Below, piece by piece: positions 9,734 through 17,283 of a stretch of 64,000 nucleotides of DNA. Each line of letters starts with the position of its first letter. Position 1 is the stretch's first letter. This DNA is from Deltaproteobacteria bacterium (lineage in GTDB: Bacteria; Desulfobacterota; Syntrophia; Syntrophales; Smithellaceae), in the NCBI GenBank assembly GCA_026388535.1, contig JAPLJP010000026.1, forward strand, positions 1 through 64,000, in the 5' to 3' direction. Under the pieces are notes generated by a model that searched no databases, was not told the DNA's origin, and saw only the letters and a program-made list of their open reading frames with translations. A program made the translations under genes and the position numbers.

Positions 9734-10351
9734 TCAGCGCACGCCAATTCGTTGAAGATATTTATTGTGCAATTTAGTAAGCAGTATGAGGGCGACAATC
9801 GAACCTATCAGACACCAGAACATATCGGTTTGCGTATCCCAGATGTAACCCTGTGTTCCGAGAAAAGCTTCCGTATCGGCTGGATTGGAAAGGGATGCCA
9901 TCCATTCAATGATTTCATACAATGCGGAAAAAGCCAGAGGCACACAGATGGAAACAAAGCCAAGCATTTTACCTCGCTTAAGCGGAGATGTGCGCGCTAT
10001 AATTTCACGGGTATATATAGCCGGACCGAAGCCCTGCATGAAATGCCCGATCTTGTCATAATTATTGCGGGTCCATCCGAACCAGTCTTCCATCCAGAAT
10101 CCCAGTGGTACTTTGGCGTAAGAATAATGACCACCAAACATCAAAATTACGGCGTGGATGGCGATCAGAGTATAGGTTAAATTGGTCAGCGGGAATCTTT
10201 TATATGTAAGCAGTATGATCGGCAAGGCGATCATGAAAGGAGCTGTTTCCAAAACCCATGTCAGGCGGGTATCATGCGGCCCGATTCCGGACCACGCCCA
10301 GAAGAGAAGGACGATTGCTAATAATATGATGTGATAGTTTTTAGATGACAT
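9734..10351 (-). CDS. DUF2238 (YjdF-like) integral membrane protein
   Basis: 205-aa polytopic membrane protein with about six hydrophobic segments. Family hallmarks are GGHYSYAKVPLG, RNNYDKIGHFMQGFGPAI, ALYEIIEWMAS and the C-terminal FLGTQGYIWDTQTDMFWCLIGS. The biochemical function of the family is unknown; conserved His, Asp and Glu residues in the membrane suggest a catalytic or metal site. It is monocistronic, and a 38-bp perfect palindrome lies 62 bp upstream of its start, between it and lepB. Confidence 0.88.
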   Translation of the reverse strand: MSSKNYHIILLAIVLLFWAWSGIGPHDTRLTWVLETAPFMIALPIILLTYKRFPLTNLTYTLIAIHAVILMFGGHYSYAKVPLGFWMEDWFGWTRNNYDKIGHFMQGFGPAIYTREIIARTSPLKRGKMLGFVSICVPLAFSALYEIIEWMASLSNPADTEAFLGTQGYIWDTQTDMFWCLIGSIVALILLTKLHNKYLQRIGVR

Positions 10352-10412
10352 ATTCTATTTGTTGTCCGAACCATCAGTTGGATGAAAAGAAATGCCGATT
10401 TATTATGATTGT

Positions 10413-10450
10413 GTTCCTAATTGAGGATATTAATATCCTCAATTAGGAAC
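10413..10450. repeat. 38-bp perfect palindrome
   Basis: GTTCCTAATTGAGGATATT followed directly by its exact reverse complement (10432-10450). It lies 14 bp after the lepB stop and 62 bp before the DUF2238 start, both genes on the minus strand. No T-tract follows. Possible operator, protein-binding cruciform, or loopless terminator; the length without a single mismatch is unusual. Confidence 0.8.
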
Positions 10451-10464
10451 TTGTTAATATAGGC

Positions 10465-11313
10465 TTATTGAACTTTTAATCCAATTCTATCCCAACGCAC
10501 TACTTGCTTTTCCTTGTACCACGACCAGTAAATAAATTTTACAGTACCTTGTATTTTTGTTTTTTCTACAGGACCAAAAAACCGGCTGTCAAGGCTTTCA
10601 TCTCTGTTATCACCCAATACAAAATAAAAGTCTGCCGGTATTACTATAGGTCCAAAGTTGTCCCGCGGTTGTTGACTTGCCGGATATATAACTGCGTCAT
10701 GATAAGTAACATAGCTCTCTTTCACGGGATTGCCATTAATAATAAGTTGTTTGTTTCTAATTTCTACAGTTTCACCCCCAATTGCTACAACTCGTTTTAC
10801 TAAATCTTTAGATGGATTATTAAAGTATTTAAAAACTATCACATCATTTTTTTGAGGATTTTTGGCTGACTGGGTTCGATCAACAAGGATATGATCACCT
10901 TTAAGTATTGTCGGCTCCATTGTCGTAGAAGGAATTTTATAGGCTTTAATAATATTGAATTTAACAACTGTTGATACGGTAAAGCTTAAAATTGCAACCA
11001 GCGTAGCAATTCCAATATAGAAGATTGTTTTATTATATTTTTTTAAATGGTATTCGACACTAAATTTTTTTGCAGTTTTTACAGCATCAATAAAAACATA
11101 GATATAAAATGCCATACATATGATCACATATGCAACAAGAAAAAACTTAATATAGTTGCTGTAAAGACATATGATTTTTGCTGGAATAATAAAAAAAGGG
11201 AGTGCATAAATCAAAAAAGCTTTTTTAAGTTCACCGTTGTAAACTTGCCCAAGTCCTGGTTGAATTAGACTTAATAATCCCGCAGCCCATACGTCTCTTG
11301 GTTTATTTTCCAT
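10465..11313 (-). CDS. lepB: Signal peptidase I-like protein with Thr at the nucleophile position
   Basis: 282-aa membrane protease of the S26 family that removes signal peptides at the outer face of the cytoplasmic membrane. Residues 1-90 form an N-terminal multi-span domain (LLSLIQPGLGQVYNGELKKA), followed by a membrane anchor (~97-118) and the catalytic domain. Box B reads KIPSTTMEPTILKGD, so the residue before Met, normally the Ser nucleophile (PSxSM), is Thr131 (codon ACA on the minus strand). The general-base Lys is present (K173, LVKRVVAIGG), as is box E GDNRDESLDSRFFG. It may be an active Thr variant or a reduced-activity paralogue; the rest of the genome probably encodes another LepB. 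It has its own gene neighbourhood and no operon partner. Confidence 0.88.
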   Translation of the reverse strand: MENKPRDVWAAGLLSLIQPGLGQVYNGELKKAFLIYALPFFIIPAKIICLYSNYIKFFLVAYVIICMAFYIYVFIDAVKTAKKFSVEYHLKKYNKTIFYIGIATLVAILSFTVSTVVKFNIIKAYKIPSTTMEPTILKGDHILVDRTQSAKNPQKNDVIVFKYFNNPSKDLVKRVVAIGGETVEIRNKQLIINGNPVKESYVTYHDAVIYPASQQPRDNFGPIVIPADFYFVLGDNRDESLDSRFFGPVEKTKIQGTVKFIYWSWYKEKQVVRWDRIGLKVQ

Positions 11314-11345
11314 AAAGTTTTTTATTTAATATTCTTCGGTATCAT

Positions 11346-11459
11346 TACTCCTCATTCGCTTCGGGGATAATTCCAGTTGCGCTTCGAACTTCGTTTCACT
11401 CAGGGGATAGTTCAACCATCAAGTTTCAGTGCGCTACGCTTCTGAAACTTGGGTTTCAC
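11346..11459 (+). repeat. R1 hairpin repeat, copy d
   Basis: After a degenerate first half (CATTCGCTTCGGGGATAATTCC), the second half reads GGGGATAGTTCAACCAT and then hairpin 2: CAAGTTTCAG (11420-11429), loop TGCGCTACGCTT and CTGAAACTTG (11442-11451), followed by GGTTTCAC. It fills the gap between lepB and the ACT-protein stop codon. Confidence 0.8.
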
Positions 11460-11890
11460 TAAAATTCGTACAGCTTTTCACCTGGTATAACTGTAAACTT
11501 ATGCTTCAGCAAAATGTCGATGGCCTTTTCTGGATTGTCGAAGCGGAAGATGATGACGGCGTTCTGGCCGCTTTTCTCCACAAAGGCGTAAAGGTATTCC
11601 ACGTTAATGCCTTCTTTGGAAACAACTTCCATGATGCTATGCAAGCCGCCCGGTTTGTCGGGAACTTCCACGGCGACAACAGGGGTTTTGCTGACTTGAA
11701 AACCGCTATCTTTAAGAACTTTATTGGCCTTCTCCACATCATTGACAATCAAACGCAGAATGCCGAAATCAACTGTTTCCGCCAGCGACAGAGTTCGAAT
11801 ATTAATGTTGGCATCTCTAAGCACGCGCGTTGCATGCTCCAGCGAGCCGGGTTTGTTTTCCAGAAAAACAGATATTTGTTCTACTTTCAT
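11459..11890 (-). CDS. Tandem ACT-domain protein
   Basis: 143-aa protein made of two ACT domains: residues ~1-70 ([34 protein letters not shown]) and ~71-143 ([35 protein letters not shown]). ACT domains bind amino acids or related ligands and regulate enzymes. It lies 17 bp downstream of paaK on the same strand, an arrangement common in anaerobes, where it probably regulates phenylacetyl-CoA ligase or senses aromatic amino acids. The start has a GGGGGT RBS. There is no catalytic motif. Confidence 0.9.
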   Translation of the reverse strand: MKVEQISVFLENKPGSLEHATRVLRDANINIRTLSLAETVDFGILRLIVNDVEKANKVLKDSGFQVSKTPVVAVEVPDKPGGLHSIMEVVSKEGINVEYLYAFVEKSGQNAVIIFRFDNPEKAIDILLKHKFTVIPGEKLYEF

Positions 11891-11907
11891 CGTAACCCCC
11901 TTATGGA

Positions 11908-13206
11908 TTAGTAGCGGCGCTTATCAATAACTTTCGCCCCTGTTTTTTGCAGAGTATTGGGCTGGACGAGCTTTACGCGCGCGGCAATACCCAGATAATC
12001 CTTCATGTCCTTGACAATTCTTTTTTCAATTTTCTGCAGTTCTTTCACGCCGCCGGAATCGCTGCATATCTTATCGCTGACTTCCACCTGCAAGTCGAGA
12101 GAATCCAGCGCTCCCACTTTATCAATAATGATTTGATAATTGGGCTGTAATCCTTCAATATCCACTAAAATAGCTTCGATTTGTGAAGGGAAAATATTGA
12201 TGCCGCGGATAATCAGCATGTCGTCGCTTCGTTTCAAGACTCTTTCCATTTTGACATGACTGCGGCCGCAGCGGCACGGCTCTGTTATCAGGCGCGATAT
12301 ATCGCCGGAACGGTAACGGATGAGAGGACCCGCTTCTTTAGTCAGAGTCGTGAAAACCAGTTCGCCTTCGGAACCTTCCGGCAGTACTTCGCCGGTTTGG
12401 GGGTTGATTGTTTCGACAATAAAATGGTCTTCAAAAATATGCATTCCATTACGGCCTTCCAGGCATTCCATCGCCATGCCCGGGCCGATAACTTCCGATA
12501 GTCCAAAGAGATCCAGCGCGGTTATTCCGAAAGCCTTTTCAATTTCATCACGCGTCGACTTGTTCCATGGCTCCGCTCCGAAAATGCCCACGCGCAGTTT
12601 AAGCGATTTCATGTCCACGCCAAGAGCCTTACCTTCTTCGGCCAGATGCAGTGCGTAGGAAGGTGTACAGCAGATAACAGTCGGCCCGAAATCCTGCAGA
12701 ATCATGATTTGCCTTTTGGCGTTTCCTCCGGACATGGGGATAACACTCGCGCCTATTTTTTCCGCGCCGTAATGCAACCCAAGCCCGCCGGTGAACAAAC
12801 CATAACCGAAGGCGTTATGAATAATATCATTTTTTGTTATACCCGCGGCGACAAGACAGCGCGCGATGAGATCAGACCATGTTTCGATATCGCGTTTGGT
12901 GTAACCGAAAACAGCCGACCGGCCGCTGGTGCCGGAAGAAGCATGCAGCCGAACGACACTGCTCATAGGCACGGAAAATAAACCGAAGGGGTAATTATCC
13001 CGTAAATCTTTTCTGGTAATGAAGGGAAGCTTTTTCATGTCGGCAATGGATTTTATATCGTCGGGTTTGACTTTAGCGGCGTCAAAAGATTTTTTATAAA
13101 ATCCCACCGTATGATAAACCCGTTCCAGAACCTGTTGCAGTCGTTTGACTTGCAAGGATTTTATGACTTCACGGGGCATGGTTTCAAATTCTTCGTTGTA
13201 GATCAT
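11908..13206 (-). CDS. paaK: Phenylacetate-CoA ligase
   Basis: 432-aa AMP-forming ligase activating phenylacetate (or a related aryl acid) to its CoA thioester. Visible motifs are [18 protein letters not shown] (phosphate loop, ~90-107), [49 protein letters not shown] and the C-terminal hinge [19 protein letters not shown]. Length and layout are those of PaaK rather than of the larger fatty-acyl ligases elsewhere in the window. In anaerobes this family acts in aromatic amino-acid degradation. It forms an operon with the ACT protein. The start follows AGGGAGG. Confidence 0.93.
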   Translation of the reverse strand: MIYNEEFETMPREVIKSLQVKRLQQVLERVYHTVGFYKKSFDAAKVKPDDIKSIADMKKLPFITRKDLRDNYPFGLFSVPMSSVVRLHASSGTSGRSAVFGYTKRDIETWSDLIARCLVAAGITKNDIIHNAFGYGLFTGGLGLHYGAEKIGASVIPMSGGNAKRQIMILQDFGPTVICCTPSYALHLAEEGKALGVDMKSLKLRVGIFGAEPWNKSTRDEIEKAFGITALDLFGLSEVIGPGMAMECLEGRNGMHIFEDHFIVETINPQTGEVLPEGSEGELVFTTLTKEAGPLIRYRSGDISRLITEPCRCGRSHVKMERVLKRSDDMLIIRGINIFPSQIEAILVDIEGLQPNYQIIIDKVGALDSLDLQVEVSDKICSDSGGVKELQKIEKRIVKDMKDYLGIAARVKLVQPNTLQKTGAKVIDKRRY

Positions 13207-13300
13207 GGTGGTGCCTCCCTTATATAATGGATACTAAACAGGAAAAGAGTCTAACAAAACTTTATGCCTCTGGCAAGAAGCTTTCTATAAAAAGAAGACC

Positions 13301-13837
13301 TTATGCGGTCTTTTGCTGTAAATAACTTTCGGCAAGGAGAATCCCTAAAACGGTTTTAGCGTCAATTATCTCGCCGTTTTTTATTAAATCTCTCGCATGA
13401 GAAAAACTGGCGGGCATTATTTCAATGAATTCATCTTCGTCGGGCGTAAGCGGCGCGCTAAAAAGATCCCGGGCAAGAAAAAAATACATATATTCATTGC
13501 AGTATCCCGGAAGTAAGTAGCCTTCGAAAAGTTTAACAAGAATTTTTGCTCTAAAACCGGTTTCTTCGGCCAGTTCCCGCTGCGCGCAGACATCTGGGGA
13601 TTCCTCTAAATTATCCAGCGAGCCGGCCGGAATTTCCAAAATATGTTTTTTAACAGCGATGCGGTATTGTTTGATGAGAATTAGTTCGTTTTTATCGTTG
13701 ATGGCGACAATGGCGACGGTGTGGTTGTGTTTTATCCAGCTTTGCCTGGTTGTCTTGCCGTTGGGCAGATCAACTTCTTCTTCCCAAACATCGAAAATTT
13801 TACATTGGTACGCTAAAGATGGGTTGTTTTTTTTCAT
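13301..13837 (-). CDS. Nudix hydrolase, ADP-ribose pyrophosphatase type
   Basis: 178-aa hydrolase of nucleoside diphosphates linked to another moiety, most likely ADP-ribose. The Nudix box GSLDNLEESPDVCAQRELAEETGF (~residues 73-96) has the RExxEE core; the spacing between the box glycine and RE is one residue longer than the standard GX5EX7RE. The preceding KQYR and EIPAG motifs are typical of the ADP-ribose group. The track begins at a TTG, but the ATG one codon later (13837) is the natural start. It lies 16 bp downstream of the thioredoxin gene, so the two are probably co-transcribed. Confidence 0.9.
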   Translation of the reverse strand: MKKNNPSLAYQCKIFDVWEEEVDLPNGKTTRQSWIKHNHTVAIVAINDKNELILIKQYRIAVKKHILEIPAGSLDNLEESPDVCAQRELAEETGFRAKILVKLFEGYLLPGYCNEYMYFFLARDLFSAPLTPDEDEFIEIMPASFSHARDLIKNGEIIDAKTVLGILLAESYLQQKTA

Positions 13838-13853
13838 CAACGCGTCGCTTAAT

Positions 13854-14417
13854 TCAGTTTGTCTTGATTATGGATAACAAATGTCTTTCGATTTCTTCTT
13901 TCGGCAGAGCTCCAGTCAACTTCTGCACCATCTTGCCTTCCTTAAAGAAAAGCATGGTTGGAATACTGCGAATTCCATATTGCGAAGCGGTAAGCGGATT
14001 TTCATCAACATTAAGCTTGACGACCTTGACTCCATTGGCATAATCGGAGGCCAACTCGTCAATTATGGGTGATAATGTCCTGCAGGGACCGCACCAGGGT
14101 GCCCAGCAATCAACCAAAACGGATGTTTCAGAACTCAGCACTTCGCGGGCGAATGTATTATCTGTTACCTCGAACGCCATGATTTTTTGTTGAGGAATTA
14201 TCAAGGGTTCGTGACATTTGCCGCATAAAGGTTTTTGGTTTAAACGATCTTCAGACAGTCTGTTTTTCGTGCCGCATTTCAGACAAGGAATAATTAATTC
14301 ATCCAGCGAAGCGCCGCACTTGCCGCAGATAGACCTGCCCTGTAATTTTTGTTTTGGTATTCTATTTTTTGTGCCGCAATTGAGACAGCGGATAATCACG
14401 TTTTCAGACATATTCAT
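13854..14417 (-). CDS. Thioredoxin with two N-terminal zinc ribbons
   Basis: 187-aa redox protein. Residues ~8-40 (CLNCGTKNRIPKQKL...CGKCGA) and ~45-72 (CLKCGTKNRLSEDRL...CGKCHEP) are two CxxC-CxxC zinc ribbons; residues ~78-187 are a thioredoxin fold with active site WCGPC and the cis-Pro in SIPTM. The known TrxC (thioredoxin-2) type has one such ribbon, which lowers activity under oxidation; two in tandem are unusual and indicate an internal duplication. It probably reduces disulfides in the cytoplasm under oxidative or metal stress. First gene of a two-gene unit with the Nudix hydrolase. Confidence 0.92.
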   Translation of the reverse strand: MNMSENVIIRCLNCGTKNRIPKQKLQGRSICGKCGASLDELIIPCLKCGTKNRLSEDRLNQKPLCGKCHEPLIIPQQKIMAFEVTDNTFAREVLSSETSVLVDCWAPWCGPCRTLSPIIDELASDYANGVKVVKLNVDENPLTASQYGIRSIPTMLFFKEGKMVQKLTGALPKEEIERHLLSIIKTN

Positions 14418-14461
14418 TAACCTTTGTTATTATTATCTCTTTTTTGCCGGAAAAAGGCAAA

Positions 14462-14944
14462 TCATATAGCAACGCTCACTAAAACCGGTTTAAGTATCCG
14501 AACAAGTTCAGCGGAAGGCATCCGCGCCAGTAAACCACGACTGCCCGCGTTGATAAAAATTTCCGGCAAATCGGCCACGGTATTTTCCATGTAAACAGGC
14601 ATTGTTTTTCTTGTGCCGAAAGGCGACGTGCCGCCGACTTTATAGCCTGTATGTTTTTCCGCGATTGCCGGGTTGCAAGGTGAAATCGACTTTACGCCGA
14701 TAGCTCGGGCAAGTGATTTTGTGGAAACCTCCTTATCACCGTGCATTAAAATAATCAGCGGTTTGCCTGTTTCGTCCTCCATTGCCAGCGTTTTAATAAC
14801 GCGATGTTCTTCAACCCCCAGTTTTTTTGCCGATACTTTCGTGCCGCCCCTTTCCTCGTATTGGTAAGTATGCAGAGTAAAATCAGCTTTTTGCGCCTTC
14901 AGAGCTAAAATAGCTGGTGTTGTCGGAATTTTTTCTTTTGTCAT
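14462..14944 (-). CDS. ybaK: Cys-tRNA(Pro)/Cys-tRNA(Cys) deacylase YbaK
   Basis: 160-aa trans-editing enzyme that hydrolyses mischarged Cys-tRNA(Pro). Family motifs seen are TPAILALKAQKADFTLHTY, VIKTLAMEDETGKPLIILMHGDKEVSTKSLARAIGVKSI (with the conserved Lys) and GYKVGGTSPFGTRKTMPVYME. Length fits YbaK/EbsC. It is separated by 44 bp from the thioredoxin start and may be transcribed ahead of it. Confidence 0.93.
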   Translation of the reverse strand: MTKEKIPTTPAILALKAQKADFTLHTYQYEERGGTKVSAKKLGVEEHRVIKTLAMEDETGKPLIILMHGDKEVSTKSLARAIGVKSISPCNPAIAEKHTGYKVGGTSPFGTRKTMPVYMENTVADLPEIFINAGSRGLLARMPSAELVRILKPVLVSVAI

Positions 14945-15003
14945 CAGGGATTATAATAACAATTAAAACTAAAAAAGCAATATACGCCGGGTTAAATCAC
15001 TGG

Positions 15004-15095
15004 TCTCATTAATAGAGCCCCACTTAGCTTCGCACTAGGGACAATTCAACTTACAGACATTACTGCGCTCAGCTTGTAATATCTGAGTTTCATTG
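15004..15095 (+). repeat. R1 hairpin repeat, copy e
   Basis: Degenerate hairpin 1 (CCCC...GGGACAATTCAACTTA) then hairpin 2: CAGACATTAC (15054-15063), loop TGCGCTCAGCTT and GTAATATCTG (15076-15085), 9 of 10 pairs; the odd pair is G-T when read on the minus strand. Followed by AGTTTCATT. Confidence 0.75.
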
Positions 15096-15126
15096 ATTCC
15101 ACTAATGCTTTCTATAGTCAGCGAGC

Positions 15127-15209
15127 CTCAAATCCCGCGTCGCTTCGCTTCTGGGATAATTCAACTTACATATTTCAGTGCACTCCGTTTCTGAAATATG
15201 CGTTTCATT
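15127..15209 (+). repeat. R1 hairpin repeat, copy f
   Basis: Hairpin 1 is ATCCC (15132-15136), 16-nt loop and GGGAT (15153-15157); spacer AATTCAACTTA; hairpin 2 is CATATTTCAG (15169-15178), loop TGCACTCCGTTT and CTGAAATATG (15191-15200), perfect stem, then CGTTTCATTA. This is the cleanest copy. Confidence 0.8.
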
Positions 15210-15288
15210 ATTTTTTGATTCATTCTCTTGATTTTACTTTTATTTTAAGTTATCTGTGCAAAACGTATTTTTGACGGGGAGAATTTAA

Positions 15289-16440
15289 TTGCAAATCAAT
15301 CCTTACCCGAAACATAAACTTATACGCGATTCCGTGCGGCATTTTGCAGAAACGGAACTTTCGCCTATTGCCGCCGAAATAGACCGCAGTGCGACTTTTC
15401 CTGTGGAAGTTATCGGGAAAATGAAGGCGCTTAATTATTTCGGCCTTCAGGTGCCCAAGGAATTTGGCGGCGCGGCAATAGATTCTATCAGCGCCGCCAT
15501 AGTTGTAGAAGAAATATCCCGCGTTTGCGCCGCGATAGGTTTGTGTATCACGGTGCATAACGGAGTTGCTGTTTATCCGTTTCTCCAGTTTGCCACTCCG
15601 GCGCAGAAAAAACATTATCTGCCTAAATTAGCCAGCGGTGAATTTATCGGCGCTTTCAGCCTGACTGAGGCCAATGCCGGTTCCGATTCGGGAAGCGTGG
15701 AGACAACAGCGATAAAAAAAAATCAGGAATACATATTAAACGGAACGAAAATATTTGTCACCAACGGCGGGGTTTGTGATTTGGCCTTGATTTTCGCTTT
15801 GACCGGTTTTGATCCGGCGCGCCCGCAGAGCAGCGTTTTTATTGTCGAAAGTAATTATGCCGGATTTTTGCGAGGGGAGTTGGAAGATCTTTGCGGAATG
15901 AGAGCCAATCCCGTTTCTTCACTATTTTTAGAAGATTGCTGCGTACCGGAAAAAAATCTGCTGGGGAAAATCGGCGAAGGAATGAAAATAGGGTTGGCCA
16001 CGCTGGATAACGGCCGGATCGGCATTGCCGCGCAAGCTCTGGGTATTGCCCAGGGAGCATTGGAAGCGGCGATTAAATACGCCAAGGAAAGACAGCAGTT
16101 TAAGAAACCCATTGCATCTTTGCAGACAATCCAGAATTACATAGCCGATATGGCCACCGAAATTAAAGCGGCGCGCTTGCTTTTGTACCATGCCTGTTCC
16201 CTGAAAGATGAAGGAGTGTCCTTTGGCTGTGAGGCAGCGATGGCCAAACTTTACTGCAGTCAGATTGCGTCCAAGACAACATCACTGGCCGTACAGATTC
16301 ATGGCGGTTATGGATACAGCAAGGAATACGATGTGGAAAGATATTTCCGCGATGCCAAGGTTACAGAAATTTATGAAGGCACCAGCGAAATTCAGCGCAT
16401 GGTTATCGCTCGCGCGGTGTTGTCTCAATTAACTTTTTAG
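15289..16440 (+). CDS. Acyl-CoA dehydrogenase (short/medium-chain type)
   Basis: 383-aa flavoenzyme oxidising acyl-CoA to trans-2-enoyl-CoA and passing electrons to Etf. Motifs: GAFSLTEANAGSDSGSVETTA (FAD/substrate), YAKERQQFKKPIASLQTIQ, QIHGGYGYSKEYDVERYFRDAK and the catalytic base Glu in TEIYEGTSEIQRM, the position used by butyryl/medium-chain enzymes. The start is TTG at 15289 with GGGGAG 6 nt upstream; the next in-frame ATG would remove the first helix (KHKLIRDSVRHFAE), so TTG is preferred. First gene of an operon with etfB, etfA and a flavin reductase-like gene. Confidence 0.95.
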   Translation: MQINPYPKHKLIRDSVRHFAETELSPIAAEIDRSATFPVEVIGKMKALNYFGLQVPKEFGGAAIDSISAAIVVEEISRVCAAIGLCITVHNGVAVYPFLQFATPAQKKHYLPKLASGEFIGAFSLTEANAGSDSGSVETTAIKKNQEYILNGTKIFVTNGGVCDLALIFALTGFDPARPQSSVFIVESNYAGFLRGELEDLCGMRANPVSSLFLEDCCVPEKNLLGKIGEGMKIGLATLDNGRIGIAAQALGIAQGALEAAIKYAKERQQFKKPIASLQTIQNYIADMATEIKAARLLLYHACSLKDEGVSFGCEAAMAKLYCSQIASKTTSLAVQIHGGYGYSKEYDVERYFRDAKVTEIYEGTSEIQRMVIARAVLSQLTF

Positions 16441-16446
16441 AAAATT

Positions 16447-17283
16447 ATGTTGAATCTCGTAGTTTGTTTAAAACAAGTTCCCATGGTGACGGAACTTCCA
16501 TGGGATGAGAAAACAGGAACGCTCAGGCGCGATCTCGCCGCCGGGATGATGAATCCGGCCTGCAAGCACGCTCTGGAAGCCGCCCTGCAAATCAAGGAAA
16601 AATTTTCGGCGAAAATCACGGCCATAACAATGGGCCCGCCCGCCTCCGAGGAAGTACTGCGCGAAGCCCTGGCTCTTGGCGCCGATGAAGTAATTCTTAT
16701 TTGCGATAGGCTTCTGGCCGGGTCGGATACCTACGCCACCTCTTTGGTTTTAACAGCGGCGATAAAACAGAAATGTCCAAAATTTGATCTTATCCTTTGC
16801 GGTGCCTATACAGCGGACAGCGAAACCGCGCAGGTCGGACCGCAATTAGCAGAAGAAATGGATTTACCCGCGGCGGCTTATATTGAAAAACTGGAAATTA
16901 CCGGACGGACGTTGCGCGTTCGCCGCCTTGTCGATAATTTCCGCGAAACACTGGAAATGGAATTTCCGGCGTTGGTGACTGTTTCCATGGAAAATTACAA
17001 ACCCCGCTACACCGGGCTTGCGGGTTTGGAAAAAGCGTTTGACGGAAATGAAGTTATTGTTCTAGATGCCGCCGCTCTCGGTCTCAAGACTTCATCCATT
17101 GCCAATAAAGGTTCGCGCACCAAAGTGCGCAAGGTTTTTTTGAGAAAAGCGCAAAAAGAAAACGTGCTCCTGCAGGGAACGGCTTCTGCTGTGGTTACTG
17201 AACTTCTCGACCGGTATCAAAGAAAAATCGGTGCGGCGATAGGCAAATCTATTGAGGGAACAAAGCTCGATGACGAAAAGTAG
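16447..17283 (+). CDS. etfB: Electron transfer flavoprotein beta subunit, bifurcating-type motif
   Basis: 278-aa EtfB. Starts 6 bp after the dehydrogenase. The flavin/nucleotide loop reads TADSETAQVGPQLAEE. The TAQVGP form is that of clostridial EtfB with two FADs capable of electron bifurcation or confurcation, whereas canonical AMP-binding EtfB has DDDCNQTGQM here. The remainder (YIEKLEITGRTLRVRRL... NYKPRYTGLAGLEKAF) also resembles the clostridial group. With EtfA it would link acyl-CoA oxidation to NADH and a low-potential carrier. The stop overlaps the etfA start by 14 bp. Confidence 0.95.
   Translation: MLNLVVCLKQVPMVTELPWDEKTGTLRRDLAAGMMNPACKHALEAALQIKEKFSAKITAITMGPPASEEVLREALALGADEVILICDRLLAGSDTYATSLVLTAAIKQKCPKFDLILCGAYTADSETAQVGPQLAEEMDLPAAAYIEKLEITGRTLRVRRLVDNFRETLEMEFPALVTVSMENYKPRYTGLAGLEKAFDGNEVIVLDAAALGLKTSSIANKGSRTKVRKVFLRKAQKENVLLQGTASAVVTELLDRYQRKIGAAIGKSIEGTKLDDEK

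Larger units (their letters stand above)
14945..15288. other. Intergenic region between divergent genes, filled with two R1 copies
   Basis: 344 bp between ybaK (minus) and the acyl-CoA dehydrogenase (plus). Apart from ~50 bp at each end it is made of two tandem R1 repeats. No ORF. GGGGAG at 15277-15282 is the RBS for the TTG start at 15289. Confidence 0.75.

Noticed and set aside
11908-13206. PaaK as another long-chain fatty-acid ligase
   Set aside because: Length, SSGTSG loop and hinge motif are those of phenylacetate-CoA ligase, and the ACT partner supports that.
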